DNA of 21,224 nt from Verrucomicrobiota bacterium (GCA_023416735.1 JAEZGX010000024.1:1-21224), one strand, 5' to 3'. Shown: positions 13,603 through 21,224, counted from the first letter of the stretch. A program made the numbers and translations. The notes: a model not told the origin generated them from the sequence alone.

Positions 13603-16600
13603 ATGACAAACCCAAATTTCGTGCCGCTGCCTTCCGCCAATTCCTTTCCCTTCCGCCTCGAGTTCCCACCCGAACTCCCCATCTCAGCGCGCGCCGAGGA
13701 AATCACCGCAGCGCTCCAGAACAATCCCGTCCTCATCCTCGCCGGCGAAACCGGCTCCGGCAAAACCACCCAAATCCCCAAACTCTGCCTCGCCGCCGGC
13801 CGCGGCACCCAGGGCCGCATCGCCTGCACCCAACCTCGCCGCGTCGCCGCCCTCTCCGTCTCCCGCCGCGTCGCCGACGAACTCAACGTCCCTTGGGGCC
13901 GCCAGGTCGGCTGCAAGGTCCGCTTCGATGACCGCACGTCCCGCGACACCGTCATCAAATTCCTCACCGATGGCATGCTTCTCGCCGAGGTCCAGGGCGA
14001 CCCGCTCCTCCGCGAATACGACACCATCATCATCGACGAGGCCCACGAGCGCTCGCTCAACATCGACTTCCTCCTCGGTCACCTCCGCACGCTCCGCTAC
14101 AAACGCCCCGAGCTGAAGATCGTCATCACGTCCGCCACGATCGACACCGCCGCCTTCAGCGCCGCCTTCGACGACGCTCCCGTCATCCAAGTCGAGGGCC
14201 GCACTTTCCCCGTTGAGGTCATCTACTCCCCTCTCGACCAACTCGGCCGCGACTACGCCGACAACGACCAAAACTCCGACGAAGCCGACCCGTCCGCCGA
14301 AGCTTCAGCGAAGGCGGAAGCGCTCCACTACATCGACGGCTGCGTCGAAGCGCTCGACCGCATCATCCACGAAAGCACGTCCGGCGACATCCTCGTCTTC
14401 CTCCCCAGCGAACGCGACATCCGCGAACTCACCGACCTCCTCGAATCGAAAATCCAAAGTCGAAATTCGAAAATCGAGATCGTCCCTCTCTTCGGCCGCC
14501 TCTCCAACTCGGAACAACAGCGCGTCTTCGCCCCCACGCAGCACCGGAAAATCGTCCTCGCCACCAACATCGCCGAAACCTCTCTCACAATTCCCGGCAT
14601 TCGTTTCGTCGTCGACACCGGTCTCGCCCGCATCAGCCGCTACTCGCCGCAGGCTCGCACCCGCCGCCTCCCCATCGAGCCCGTCGCTCAATCCTCCGCC
14701 GACCAGCGCAAGGGTCGCGCCGGCCGCGTCGCCGACGGCGTCTGCATCCGCCTGTATTCAGAATCCGACTACCTCGAACGTCCGCGCTTCACCCAGCCCG
14801 AAATCCAACGCGCCAATCTCGCCGACGTCATTCTCCGCCTGAAAGCCTTCGGCCTCGGCGACATCGAGCGTTTCCCCTTCATCAACATGCCGGCCGTGAA
14901 ATCCATCCGCGCCGGCTACGCCCTCCTCGAAGAGCTCGGCGCCCTCGCCGAGCCCGCAACGCTCAATCCTCCACTCTCAACTCCCTCCACCCGCGATCTC
15001 ACTCCGCTCGGCCGCGAACTCGCCCGCCTTCCCGTCGATCCGACCGTCGGCCGCATGATCCTCCAGGCGCGCACCGAACGCGCCCTCCGCGAGGTCCTCA
15101 TCATTGCCGCCGGTTTGTCCATCCAAGATCCCCGCGAGCGCCCCCTCGACAAACAAGCGCAAGCCGACGCCGCCCACCGCCGCTTCCGTCACCCCGACTC
15201 CGATTTCCTCACGCTTCTCAACATTTGGGAAACCTACCACGACGAGTTCGAAAACCTCTCCCAAGCCAAACTCCGCCGTTTCTGCCGCGACCATTTTCTC
15301 AGCTACACGCGCATGCGAGAGTGGCGCGACATCCATACGCAACTCCTCGAAACCCTCCGCGATCGCGACGACTTCCGCCTCACCTCCGTCACCCAAAACT
15401 CGGAACCCGGAACTCCGAACTCGGAACTCGCCTGGAACACGCCCGCATACCGCGCCATCCACCGCAGCATCCTCGCCGGCCTTCTCGGCAACATCGCGCA
15501 CTACGACGAACAATCCGGTCTCTACAAAGCCACCCACGACCGCCGCGTCACCCTCTGCCCCGGCTCCACGCTTCACCAGAAACGCGCTCCCGAAAAACGC
15601 CGACCCGACGCGGAGCAACGCTCCGCGCAGAAAAAAGAGGCGAAGCCTCCGCGTTGGCTCATCGCTTCCGAAATCGTCGAAACCTCCCGCCTCTACGCCC
15701 GCACCTGCGCCCGCCTCGATCCCGCCTGGGCCCTCGACCTCGGCGCGCACATTGTCCGCATCTCTCACAGCGAACCGTTCTGGAACGTCGACGCCGGTCG
15801 CGTCATGGTGAAACAGCGCACCCGGCTCTACGGCCTCGAGCTCGAAACCCGCTCCGTCGGCTACGGCAAAATCAATCCCCTCCACGCCACCGAAATCTTC
15901 ATCCGCGAAGCCCTCGTTGCCGACACCGTCACGTTCCCGCTCGATTTCATCACCCACAACCGCCAGGTCCGCGAAAACGTCGAGGCGCTCCTCACCCGCA
16001 CCCGCGACGCCGGCTACCTCAACCTCGACGAAGCCCTCTACAATTTCTACGCCCACCACCTCCTCCCCAAAATCGAAAATCGAGAATCGAAATTCGAAAA
16101 TCCCATCAGCTCCGTCCCGGAACTGATCGACCTCGTCCGCCACCGCCGCACCACCGATCCCGACTTCCTCAAACTCCAACCCGAGGATCTCCACAATCCG
16201 GATACAGCCGCCGACGCCACCGCCGAATACCCCCCCGCGCTCCCGATCGAAAATCGCGCCATTCCCCTCAACTACATCTACAAACCCGGGCAACCCGACG
16301 ACGGCGTCACGCTCGACATTCCGCTCCGCGACGCCGCTACGCTCCGTCAAGCCGACCTCGATTTCGCCGTCCCCGGCCATCTCGAACAAAAAATCGAACA
16401 CTACCTCCGCGCCCTCCCGAAAGAACTCCGCCGCGCCTTCGTTCCTCTCGCCGAAACCGCCAAATCTCTCACCGCTCAAATCGCGCAACGCGATCGCCTC
16501 ACCGCCCGCCGCGAATCCCTCACCGAAGCCCTCGCTTTCCAAATCTCCGAACGTTTCCGCGTCGCCATCGATCCTGCCGCGTGGATCGACAAACCCCTCC

Positions 16601-17751
16601 CCGAACACCTCCGCGTCCGCGTTCGCGTGACCGACAACAACGGCCGTGAAATCGTCGCCTCGCGCAACCTCGGCGAAATCCGCGCCGCTCTCGACGCCCT
16701 CGCTTCGGGCAAATCCACTGACGCGCCCGCTCGCACCACTCGCCCGAAAAACTCCGTCCCCGCCGAACCGCCCTTCTGGCGCGCCGCCCGCGCGAAATAC
16801 GAAAAAGCCGCCGCCACCACGTGGACCTTCGGCGACATCCCCGACCGCCTCACCATCGCCGAAAACGCCGGCGTCCCCATCCACGCGTTTCCCGCGCTCA
16901 CCATCGAACCGAGCGGCGTCGCCCTGCGCCTTTTCAAAACCGCCGAAGAAGCCGCCGCCCAAACGCCACCCGCCCTCTCCCGCCTCCTCGAGCTCAATCT
17001 CAGCCGCGACCTCGCCTGGCTGGAACGCGATCTCCGTGCCCTCCGCCAACTCGGCCCGCTCATCTCGACCCTCGCCCCGCTCGACCAACTCCAATCCCAG
17101 GCCTTCCACTCCCTGCGTCACTGGCTCACCGATCCCGCTCGCGTGATGACGGAGCCCGCCGTCCCCGCCGGCCTTTCTCCCGCCACGTTCGAAAACGCCC
17201 TCACGTCCGCTAAATCCGATCTTCGCGCCGCGATTCCGAAACTCACCGATCGCCTCCGCGAAATCCTCACCCTCCGCCAATCCCTCCTCGTCCATCCCCA
17301 ACCTTACCCGCACCTCGACCGAGATCTCGCCACGCTGCTTCCGCCCGACTTTCTCCTCCGCATCCCGTATCCACAACTTCAACACATCCCGCGCTACCTG
17401 CGCGCCATGAAGCTTCGCGCCGACCGCTGGCGCCAGAATCCCGCGAAAGACGCCGAGCGCGCCGCGCAACTCGCCCCTTACGTCGCCGCCATCGCGAAAC
17501 TCGCCGCGTCCCCCGCCGCCGAATCCTTCCGCTGGCTCGTCGAAGAATTCCGCGTCTCCCTTTTCGCGCAGGAGCTCGGCACCGCCGAACCCGTTTCCGC
17601 CGCCAAACTCGACCGCGCCCTCTCCGGTAAAACTCCCGCCCCCGAAAAAAATTCCCCTCCACCCCGCCCCATCCTCGCCGCCCCCGCCGCTCCCCAAAAA
17701 TCCTCTCCGCTCAAATCCCTCAACGCCCTCGACAAACTCTTCTCCCGTTAG
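13603..17751 (+). CDS. hrpA: ATP-dependent RNA helicase HrpA (DEAH box)
   Basis: This 1382-aa DEAH-box helicase is predicted to unwind or remodel RNA, or RNA-ribosome complexes, in the cytoplasm. The helicase core is clear: Walker A GETGSGKTT (residues 48-56), TQPRRVAA, DEAH (145-148) in IIIDEAHERSLNIDF, TSATI near 175, motif V TNIAETSLTIPGI and motif VI QRKGRAGR near 368. The HA2/ratchet and OB-fold regions follow. A long C-terminal domain of the DUF3418 type, special to HrpA, fills the second half. It ends in a Pro/Ala/Lys-rich tail. It is some 80 residues longer than the E. coli protein (about 1300 aa). Part of the excess is low-complexity peptide encoded by repeat elements at 14293-14318, 14444-14475, 15391-15429, 15609-15649 and 16071-16102. 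The start is ATG 13603 after a GGA. Confidence 0.94.
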   Translation: MTNPNFVPLPSANSFPFRLEFPPELPISARAEEITAALQNNPVLILAGETGSGKTTQIPKLCLAAGRGTQGRIACTQPRRVAALSVSRRVADELNVPWGRQVGCKVRFDDRTSRDTVIKFLTDGMLLAEVQGDPLLREYDTIIIDEAHERSLNIDFLLGHLRTLRYKRPELKIVITSATIDTAAFSAAFDDAPVIQVEGRTFPVEVIYSPLDQLGRDYADNDQNSDEADPSAEASAKAEALHYIDGCVEALDRIIHESTSGDILVFLPSERDIRELTDLLESKIQSRNSKIEIVPLFGRLSNSEQQRVFAPTQHRKIVLATNIAETSLTIPGIRFVVDTGLARISRYSPQARTRRLPIEPVAQSSADQRKGRAGRVADGVCIRLYSESDYLERPRFTQPEIQRANLADVILRLKAFGLGDIERFPFINMPAVKSIRAGYALLEELGALAEPATLNPPLSTPSTRDLTPLGRELARLPVDPTVGRMILQARTERALREVLIIAAGLSIQDPRERPLDKQAQADAAHRRFRHPDSDFLTLLNIWETYHDEFENLSQAKLRRFCRDHFLSYTRMREWRDIHTQLLETLRDRDDFRLTSVTQNSEPGTPNSELAWNTPAYRAIHRSILAGLLGNIAHYDEQSGLYKATHDRRVTLCPGSTLHQKRAPEKRRPDAEQRSAQKKEAKPPRWLIASEIVETSRLYARTCARLDPAWALDLGAHIVRISHSEPFWNVDAGRVMVKQRTRLYGLELETRSVGYGKINPLHATEIFIREALVADTVTFPLDFITHNRQVRENVEALLTRTRDAGYLNLDEALYNFYAHHLLPKIENRESKFENPISSVPELIDLVRHRRTTDPDFLKLQPEDLHNPDTAADATAEYPPALPIENRAIPLNYIYKPGQPDDGVTLDIPLRDAATLRQADLDFAVPGHLEQKIEHYLRALPKELRRAFVPLAETAKSLTAQIAQRDRLTARRESLTEALAFQISERFRVAIDPAAWIDKPLPEHLRVRVRVTDNNGREIVASRNLGEIRAALDALASGKSTDAPARTTRPKNSVPAEPPFWRAARAKYEKAAATTWTFGDIPDRLTIAENAGVPIHAFPALTIEPSGVALRLFKTAEEAAAQTPPALSRLLELNLSRDLAWLERDLRALRQLGPLISTLAPLDQLQSQAFHSLRHWLTDPARVMTEPAVPAGLSPATFENALTSAKSDLRAAIPKLTDRLREILTLRQSLLVHPQPYPHLDRDLATLLPPDFLLRIPYPQLQHIPRYLRAMKLRADRWRQNPAKDAERAAQLAPYVAAIAKLAASPAAESFRWLVEEFRVSLFAQELGTAEPVSAAKLDRALSGKTPAPEKNSPPPRPILAAPAAPQKSSPLKSLNALDKLFSR
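14293..14318 (+). repeat. In-frame palindromic element in hrpA (SAEASAKAEA)
   Basis: TCCGCC (14293-14298) and GGCGGA (14313-14318) form an inverted repeat around an inner GAAGCTTC palindrome (14299-14306). The encoded peptide PSAEASAKAEA interrupts the link between the two RecA-like domains (about residue 230). The palindromic DNA and the bland peptide suggest an inserted REP-like element. Confidence 0.55.
14444..14475 (+). repeat. TCGAAAATC element in hrpA, copy A
   Basis: This 32-nt element shares an identical left block (AATCGAAAATC) and right block (CGAAATTCGAAAATC) with copy B at 16071-16102. They differ only in the middle six bases (CAAAGT against GAGAAT). Here it is read as SKIQSRNSKI, starting on the third base of the element. 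Confidence 0.8.
15391..15429 (+). repeat. CCCAAAACTCGGAA element in hrpA
   Basis: A stutter of AACTCGGAA and GGAACTCCGAA units encodes TQNSEPGTPNSEL near residues 597-609. Its first 18 bases match the intergenic repeat next to kdsB (5760-5777) at 17 positions. Confidence 0.75.
15609..15649 (+). repeat. Double hairpin inside hrpA
   Basis: CGCGGAGC-AAC-GCTCCGCG (15609-15627) is an 8-bp stem with a three-base loop. GAGGC-GAA-GCCTC (15637-15649) is a second small stem. They are joined by a run of A and encode the hydrophilic stretch DAEQRSAQKKEAKPP. This looks like a further repeat insertion, but no second copy is in the window. Confidence 0.45.
16071..16102 (+). repeat. TCGAAAATC element in hrpA, copy B
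   Basis: This is the second copy of the 32-nt element. Here the codons start on the second base of the element, so the peptide is KIENRESKFENP. The same DNA is therefore translated in a different reading frame from copy A. Confidence 0.8.
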
Positions 17752-17882
17752 AACGCGTCCTCCGCCCCGATGCGCGCTCCACGCGGCCCCGAATCCTCCC
17801 GGATTTTTCCCCGCGTTTCCCGGCTTTCCGGTTGCAGCTCACTGGCATCGTCCCACTGTTCCGCATAACCCCCCGAGTCCCC

Positions 17883-18329
17883 ATGAACAGCACTCCGATC
17901 TCTGCATTGCTGGAGCGCAAAGGCTCCGTTGTTCACGCCGTCCCGTCCACCGTCACGATCGCCCAAGCCGTGGAGGAAATGAATCGTCATCGGATCGGCT
18001 CCATCGTCGTCCTCGAAAATCAGCGCGCCGTTGGAATCTTCACCGAACGCGACGTCCTTCGCCGCGTCGTCGGCCAGAATATCGACCCGCGCGCAAAACG
18101 CGTCGCCGATGTGATGACCGCGAACCTTCTCACGATCGCACCCGACACCACGATCGAAGAAACCATGATCCTCTTCGCCGACAAACGCTGCCGGCACCTG
18201 CCCGTCCTTTCCGAAGGTCGCCTCGTCGGACTCATCTCCATCGGCGACATCTCGCGCTGGATGGCCGACTCCCATCGCGCCGAGGCCGAGCATCTCAAAA
18301 ACTACATCGCCGGCAGCCTCTCCTCCTGA
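17883..18329 (+). CDS. CBS-pair domain protein
   Basis: This 148-aa protein consists of two CBS domains in tandem, about residues 10-65 (VHAVPSTVTIAQAVEEMNRHRIGSIVVLE...GIFTERDVLRRVV) and 75-130 (VADVMTANLLTIAPDTTIEETMILFADKRCRHLPVLSEGRLVGLISIGDI). CBS pairs bind adenosine nucleotides (AMP, ATP, SAM) or NADH and usually act as energy-sensing regulatory modules. Stand-alone versions such as this one have mostly unknown partners. A short helical tail follows. The ATG at 17883 fits the domain; the frame is open 51 bases upstream without CBS character. There is no clear Shine-Dalgarno. It lies 131 bases after hrpA, with no terminator seen between them. Confidence 0.9.
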   Translation: MNSTPISALLERKGSVVHAVPSTVTIAQAVEEMNRHRIGSIVVLENQRAVGIFTERDVLRRVVGQNIDPRAKRVADVMTANLLTIAPDTTIEETMILFADKRCRHLPVLSEGRLVGLISIGDISRWMADSHRAEAEHLKNYIAGSLSS

Positions 18330-18462
18330 CCCGTTCAACGAACGGACACGCGGCGTCCTTGGCCGCGCATATTGCGCAAGGTCGCCACGCGCTTCCGCGC
18401 AGCCGTGCGGGTCCGCGCACCGTTTGACGCCCGCTCGCCCTCGCTCCTAACTTCGCTCCGCC

Positions 18463-19260
18463 ATGAAACTTCCCACCCTCGTCGCGGCCTTTTCCCTCCT
18501 CGCTCTCATTTCCCCCCTCTCCGCCAAAATCGTCACCAAGCCGGTGTCCTACGAACACAACGGCGCCCAGCTCGAAGGCTATCTCGCCTACGACGATTCC
18601 AAAACCTCCCGCGCCAAGCTCCCCGGCGTCCTCGTCATCCCCGAATGGTGGGGCCTCAATGACTACGTGAAATCCCGCGCCCGCCAGCTCGCCGAGCTCG
18701 GCTACGTCGCCTTCGTCGCCGACATGTATGGCGCGGGCATCGTCACCACCGATCCGAAAAAAGCCGGCGAACTCGCCGGTCAATTCTACGGCAAACCGCT
18801 TTTCGCCGAGCGCTCCCGCGCCGGTCTCGACCAGCTCCTCGCCCAATCGTTCGTCGACAGCTCGCGCGTCGCCTCGATCGGCTACTGCTTCGGCGGCGCC
18901 GCCTCCCAAGCGCTCGCTTACTCCGGCGCCCCGCTCGCCGGCATCGTCAGCTTCCACGGATCGCTCCTCCCCGCATCGCCCGAAGCCGCAACCAAGAACA
19001 AAGCCAAGTTCCTCATCCTTCACGGCGCGGTCGATCCGTTCATCTCGAAAGCCGAACTCGACGCCTTCCTCGAAGGCATGAACACCGGCAACTTCGACTA
19101 CCAGTTCATCGCCTACGCCGACGCCATCCACGCCTTCACCAATCCCGGCGCCGACGCGATCGCTGTCAATGGCCTCAACGGCGTCGGCTACAACGCCGCC
19201 GCCGACCGCCGCTCCTGGGAGCACATGAAGATGTTCTTCGCCGAAATCTTCCGGAAATAA
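18463..19260 (+). CDS. Exported dienelactone hydrolase family protein
   Basis: This 265-aa alpha/beta hydrolase has a signal peptide (about residues 1-21, ending LSA). Dienelactone hydrolase motifs are present: VLVIPEWWGLNDYVKSRARQ with Glu61, the nucleophile elbow GYCFGG with Cys142, Asp191 in LHGAVDPF and His223 in IHAFTNPGAD. The Cys-Asp-His triad with Glu61 is typical of the family, which opens lactone or ester bonds. Here the substrate is unknown, and the exported location suggests a role in breaking down external carbohydrate or aromatic esters. The start is ATG 18463 with no clear Shine-Dalgarno. A strong terminator follows. Confidence 0.92.
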   Translation: MKLPTLVAAFSLLALISPLSAKIVTKPVSYEHNGAQLEGYLAYDDSKTSRAKLPGVLVIPEWWGLNDYVKSRARQLAELGYVAFVADMYGAGIVTTDPKKAGELAGQFYGKPLFAERSRAGLDQLLAQSFVDSSRVASIGYCFGGAASQALAYSGAPLAGIVSFHGSLLPASPEAATKNKAKFLILHGAVDPFISKAELDAFLEGMNTGNFDYQFIAYADAIHAFTNPGADAIAVNGLNGVGYNAAADRRSWEHMKMFFAEIFRK

Positions 19261-19282
19261 ACCTCTCCCCGCTTTCTCCCCC

Positions 19283-19316
19283 AAAGGGCGCCGCTCCAAC
19301 GGCGCCCTTTTTTTTT
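19283..19316 (+). terminator. Intrinsic terminator after the dienelactone hydrolase gene
   Basis: AAAGGGCGCCG (19283-19293) pairs perfectly with CGGCGCCCTTT (19300-19310) across a six-base loop, followed by a run of nine T (19308-19316). It starts 22 bases after the stop. On the other strand only three T follow the hairpin, so it is directed mainly at the plus-strand gene. Confidence 0.93.
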
Positions 19317-19345
19317 CCGCTTCCAACGCGTCCTCGTCCGCTCAG

Positions 19346-20200
19346 TCACGCCCGCACGCGGTCCAACCGATATCGTCCGCCCGCGCGTATCAGTTTCATG
19401 GCGACACCAAACGTCTCCGACATCCGCCGCGAATTGAGCACGTCGCGAATCTTCCCCTCCGCCACCACCCCGCCTTCCCGCAGCATCAGGGCATGCGTAA
19501 ACCCGTCGACGATCTCCTCCACGTGATGCGTCACCAGCACCAGCACCGGCTCACTCTTCTCCATCAATCCTCGCATCATCTCCAAAAACTCGTCCCTCGC
19601 CACGGGATCCAACCCCGCGCACGGCTCATCCAGAATCAGCAGCTCCGGCCGGCCCATCAACGCCCGCGCGATCAACACCCGCTGGCGCTCCCCTTGCGAA
19701 AGATACAGCCACTCGCGCTCCGCGATTCGCTCGGCGCCGACCACGCACAACCACTTCCTCGCCGCCGCCCGATCCGCGCTCGTCACCCGCGCCCATAAAT
19801 CCAGCTGCGCGAACTTCCCGCTCATCACCGTCTCGATCGCTTTCTCCGCCGACGGAATCGCCGCGCCAAACGCGCTCGTCACCACACCGACTTTCTCCCG
19901 CAACGTCCGCCAGTCGCTTGCCCCGTATCGTTGCCCCAACGCCGAAAATTCGCCCGCCGTCGGCGAGATGAATCCCGTCAACGCTTTCAACAACGTCGTC
20001 TTCCCCGACCCGTTCGCGCCCAAAATCACCCAGTGCTCCCCGCGTTCCACGCGCCAATCGACCCCGCGCAAGATCGCCGCCCGCCCGCGCTCCACGCGCA
20101 ACCCACGAATCTCCAACACCGTTTCCCGTTCACGCATCGCGCCATCTCGCCGCCTCATCTCCGCCGCCGCAAGGACGGACTCGGGTTGCAGGATTCCCAT
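19346..20200 (-). CDS. Lone ABC ATPase of the YlmA/ModF type
   Basis: This 284-aa ABC ATP-binding protein shows Walker A GANGSGKTT (61-69), signature LSQGERQR (168-175), Walker B LLILDEP (187-193), a D-loop AGLDP and an H-loop in VTHHVEEI. The segment GVDWRVERGEHWVILGANGSGKTT, and the absence of Gln at the Q-loop position (VGVVTSAFG), resemble the YlmA/ModF-like branch of uncharacterised ATPases. No permease or binding-protein gene is adjacent, so the transport partner, if any, is elsewhere. I chose ATG 20200 because a strong GGAGG lies 8 bases upstream; an internal ATG at 20137 would also give a complete ATPase. It is divergent from the exported unknown protein. Confidence 0.88.
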   Translation of the reverse strand: MGILQPESVLAAAEMRRRDGAMRERETVLEIRGLRVERGRAAILRGVDWRVERGEHWVILGANGSGKTTLLKALTGFISPTAGEFSALGQRYGASDWRTLREKVGVVTSAFGAAIPSAEKAIETVMSGKFAQLDLWARVTSADRAAARKWLCVVGAERIAEREWLYLSQGERQRVLIARALMGRPELLILDEPCAGLDPVARDEFLEMMRGLMEKSEPVLVLVTHHVEEIVDGFTHALMLREGGVVAEGKIRDVLNSRRMSETFGVAMKLIRAGGRYRLDRVRA

Positions 20201-20376
20201 TTCACGCGCCTCCGATCTTGCAGGATGCACCGTTTATCTCTGCGACAAACCGTCCCGTATCCACCGGACGTATCTGATTTTCAAATACTTCCAAATGCTC
20301 GGCGTGGTTCGGCACGACTGATGCGCCAGTTCAAGCACATCTCGATCTCGAAACCCCCACTCACGAAAGGCACGAC

Positions 20377-21138
20377 ATGAACCTCACTCGCCTCGCTCTC
20401 ACCACGTCCCTCGCCACCGCCGCCTCCAGCTTCGCCGCGTTCGCTCAAGTCGCCGCCGATCCTTCGCCGCCGCCCGCGCCTCCCGGCGTCAACGCTTCCG
20501 TTGCCCTCAACAACGGCGGCAATCCCGCCGCCGCCATCGGTGCCGCCAGCCTCAACGCCGACATCGTTCCGAACTCCGCCCCGCTCATCATTGGCAACGC
20601 GGGCACCACCGGCGTCAACGGTCTCACCGGCTCCAATGCCGCGGCTGGCTCCGTCCACGGCACCGACGTCCCCGCGATCCCCGCGGCCGAGTCGATCGGG
20701 ATGCGTCGGGAACGGCTGCACGGCGCGGCCCAATCGTCGTCGTCTGAATCCGTCGCCGCCGACGTCGCGTTAGGCTCGAGTCTCGCGGCCGGCTCGATCC
20801 GCTCCGCCTCTCTCGATGCCCGTCCCTCTCTCGCTACGCAGGTTCAACAAAACATTGAAGCCGGTCGCCGCGCCATGACCGCCGCCGAAACCCAGGCGCG
20901 CTCGCTCGATCCCGACGCCCGCACTCAATTCGAAGCCGCCGCCCGCGCCGTTTCCACCGCCGAGCGCCGTCTTCAACAGAGCATTTCAGCTGCCCAGTCG
21001 GCGCCCTCCAGCGAGTGGGCTCGCGCTCGCGAAGCCCTCGCCGCCGATTACGACAGCTACACCCAAGCGGTCGCGCACGCCCAGCGAGTAGCCGCCGCAG
21101 GTTCCGCGCGCAACAGCACATCCCTCGACCGGCGCTAG
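20377..21138 (+). CDS. Exported protein of unknown function, Ala-rich
   Basis: This 253-aa protein has a signal peptide (about residues 1-23, ending AFA). A low-complexity region rich in Pro, Ala, Asn and Gly follows (about 25-110), then a helical, probably coiled-coil region (about 150-240) rich in Ala, Arg, Glu and Gln, with patterns such as FEAAARAVSTAERRLQQSISAA. I do not recognise a family. It could be a periplasmic or envelope-associated helical protein. The ATG at 20377 has an AAAGG Shine-Dalgarno 9 bases upstream. An intrinsic terminator follows 34 bases after the stop, so it is probably a single-gene transcript. Confidence 0.75.
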   Translation: MNLTRLALTTSLATAASSFAAFAQVAADPSPPPAPPGVNASVALNNGGNPAAAIGAASLNADIVPNSAPLIIGNAGTTGVNGLTGSNAAAGSVHGTDVPAIPAAESIGMRRERLHGAAQSSSSESVAADVALGSSLAAGSIRSASLDARPSLATQVQQNIEAGRRAMTAAETQARSLDPDARTQFEAAARAVSTAERRLQQSISAAQSAPSSEWARAREALAADYDSYTQAVAHAQRVAAAGSARNSTSLDRR

Positions 21139-21172
21139 CCGGTCTGGTTAGGAAGAGATAGTGCGTGATTGG

Positions 21173-21211
21173 GCGCCCCGGCGGACTCGCCCGCCGGGGC
21201 GCGTCCTTTTT
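21173..21211 (+). terminator. Intrinsic terminator after the last gene
   Basis: GCGCCCCGGCGG (21173-21184) pairs perfectly with CCGCCGGGGCGC (21191-21202) across ACTCGC, followed by GTCC and five T (21207-21211). The stem is very strong; the T-run is short and offset by four bases. Confidence 0.8.
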
Positions 21212-21224
21212 GCTTCGTCGAATG

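Noticed and set aside
14977..17697. Open frame of about 906 codons on the strand opposite to hrpA
   Set aside because: It lies antisense to a clear DEAH helicase and is dominated by Gly, Glu, Ala and Val, as expected from the mirror of GC-rich coding sequence. No family motif is visible.
18331..18345. CCGTTC-AAC-GAACGG hairpin after the CBS gene as a terminator
   Set aside because: The stem is six pairs and no T-run follows; termination here is not supported.
20201..20376. Divergent promoters between the ABC ATPase gene and the exported unknown protein
   Set aside because: The gap has AT-rich patches, but I found no pair of -35 and -10 elements with good match and spacing.

Overview
This window is a GC-rich bacterial chromosome segment of ordinary housekeeping and accessory genes. 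It has no tRNA, rRNA, insertion sequence, phage gene or CRISPR array that I can see. kdsB (the KDO activation step of lipopolysaccharide synthesis) and several exported proteins point to a diderm bacterium. The overall style (HPr with a regulatory serine, KamA, DUF4097, long HrpA, few clear Shine-Dalgarno sites) suggests Verrucomicrobiota, perhaps an Opitutaceae member. That placement is inference from composition and gene content, not a search result.

Layout. 1-337: no gene I can support. 338-1573 (-): lysine 2,3-aminomutase KamA. 1726-4354 (+): hybrid sensor histidine kinase broken by a frameshift near 2367. 4483-5655 (+): carA, ending in a clear terminator. 5792-6535 (-): kdsB, divergent from an HPr phosphocarrier gene (6621-6923, +). 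7018-13469: a run of minus-strand genes, read from right to left: a small membrane protein overlapping an exported endonuclease/exonuclease/phosphatase protein, an Spx/ArsC-like protein overlapping an 85-aa unknown protein, an exported DUF4097 protein, an M32 carboxypeptidase, and TatD. 13603-17751 (+): the large helicase HrpA. 17883-18329 (+): a CBS-pair protein. 18463-19260 (+): an exported dienelactone-hydrolase-like protein with a terminator. 19346-20200 (-): a lone YlmA/ModF-type ABC ATPase. 20377-21138 (+): an exported protein of unknown function, followed by a terminator.

The most interesting layer lies between and inside the genes. Several families of short, low-complexity or palindromic repeats sit directly after minus-strand stop codons: a 14-bp CCCAAAACTCAGAA tandem, a 9-bp CACGAAA stutter, a GCTCGTGATTCGTGCTC family, a CCAAGCTCCAAGATC inverted pair, and a GNAGGCGGCGCGCCTNC hairpin with a compensatory base-pair change. 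Related elements also occur in frame inside hrpA. Two 32-nt copies of one element are read there in two different reading frames, which argues for spread at the DNA level rather than protein-level conservation. One intragenic element shares 17 of 18 bases with the intergenic repeat next to kdsB. No gene in the window obviously mobilises these repeats.
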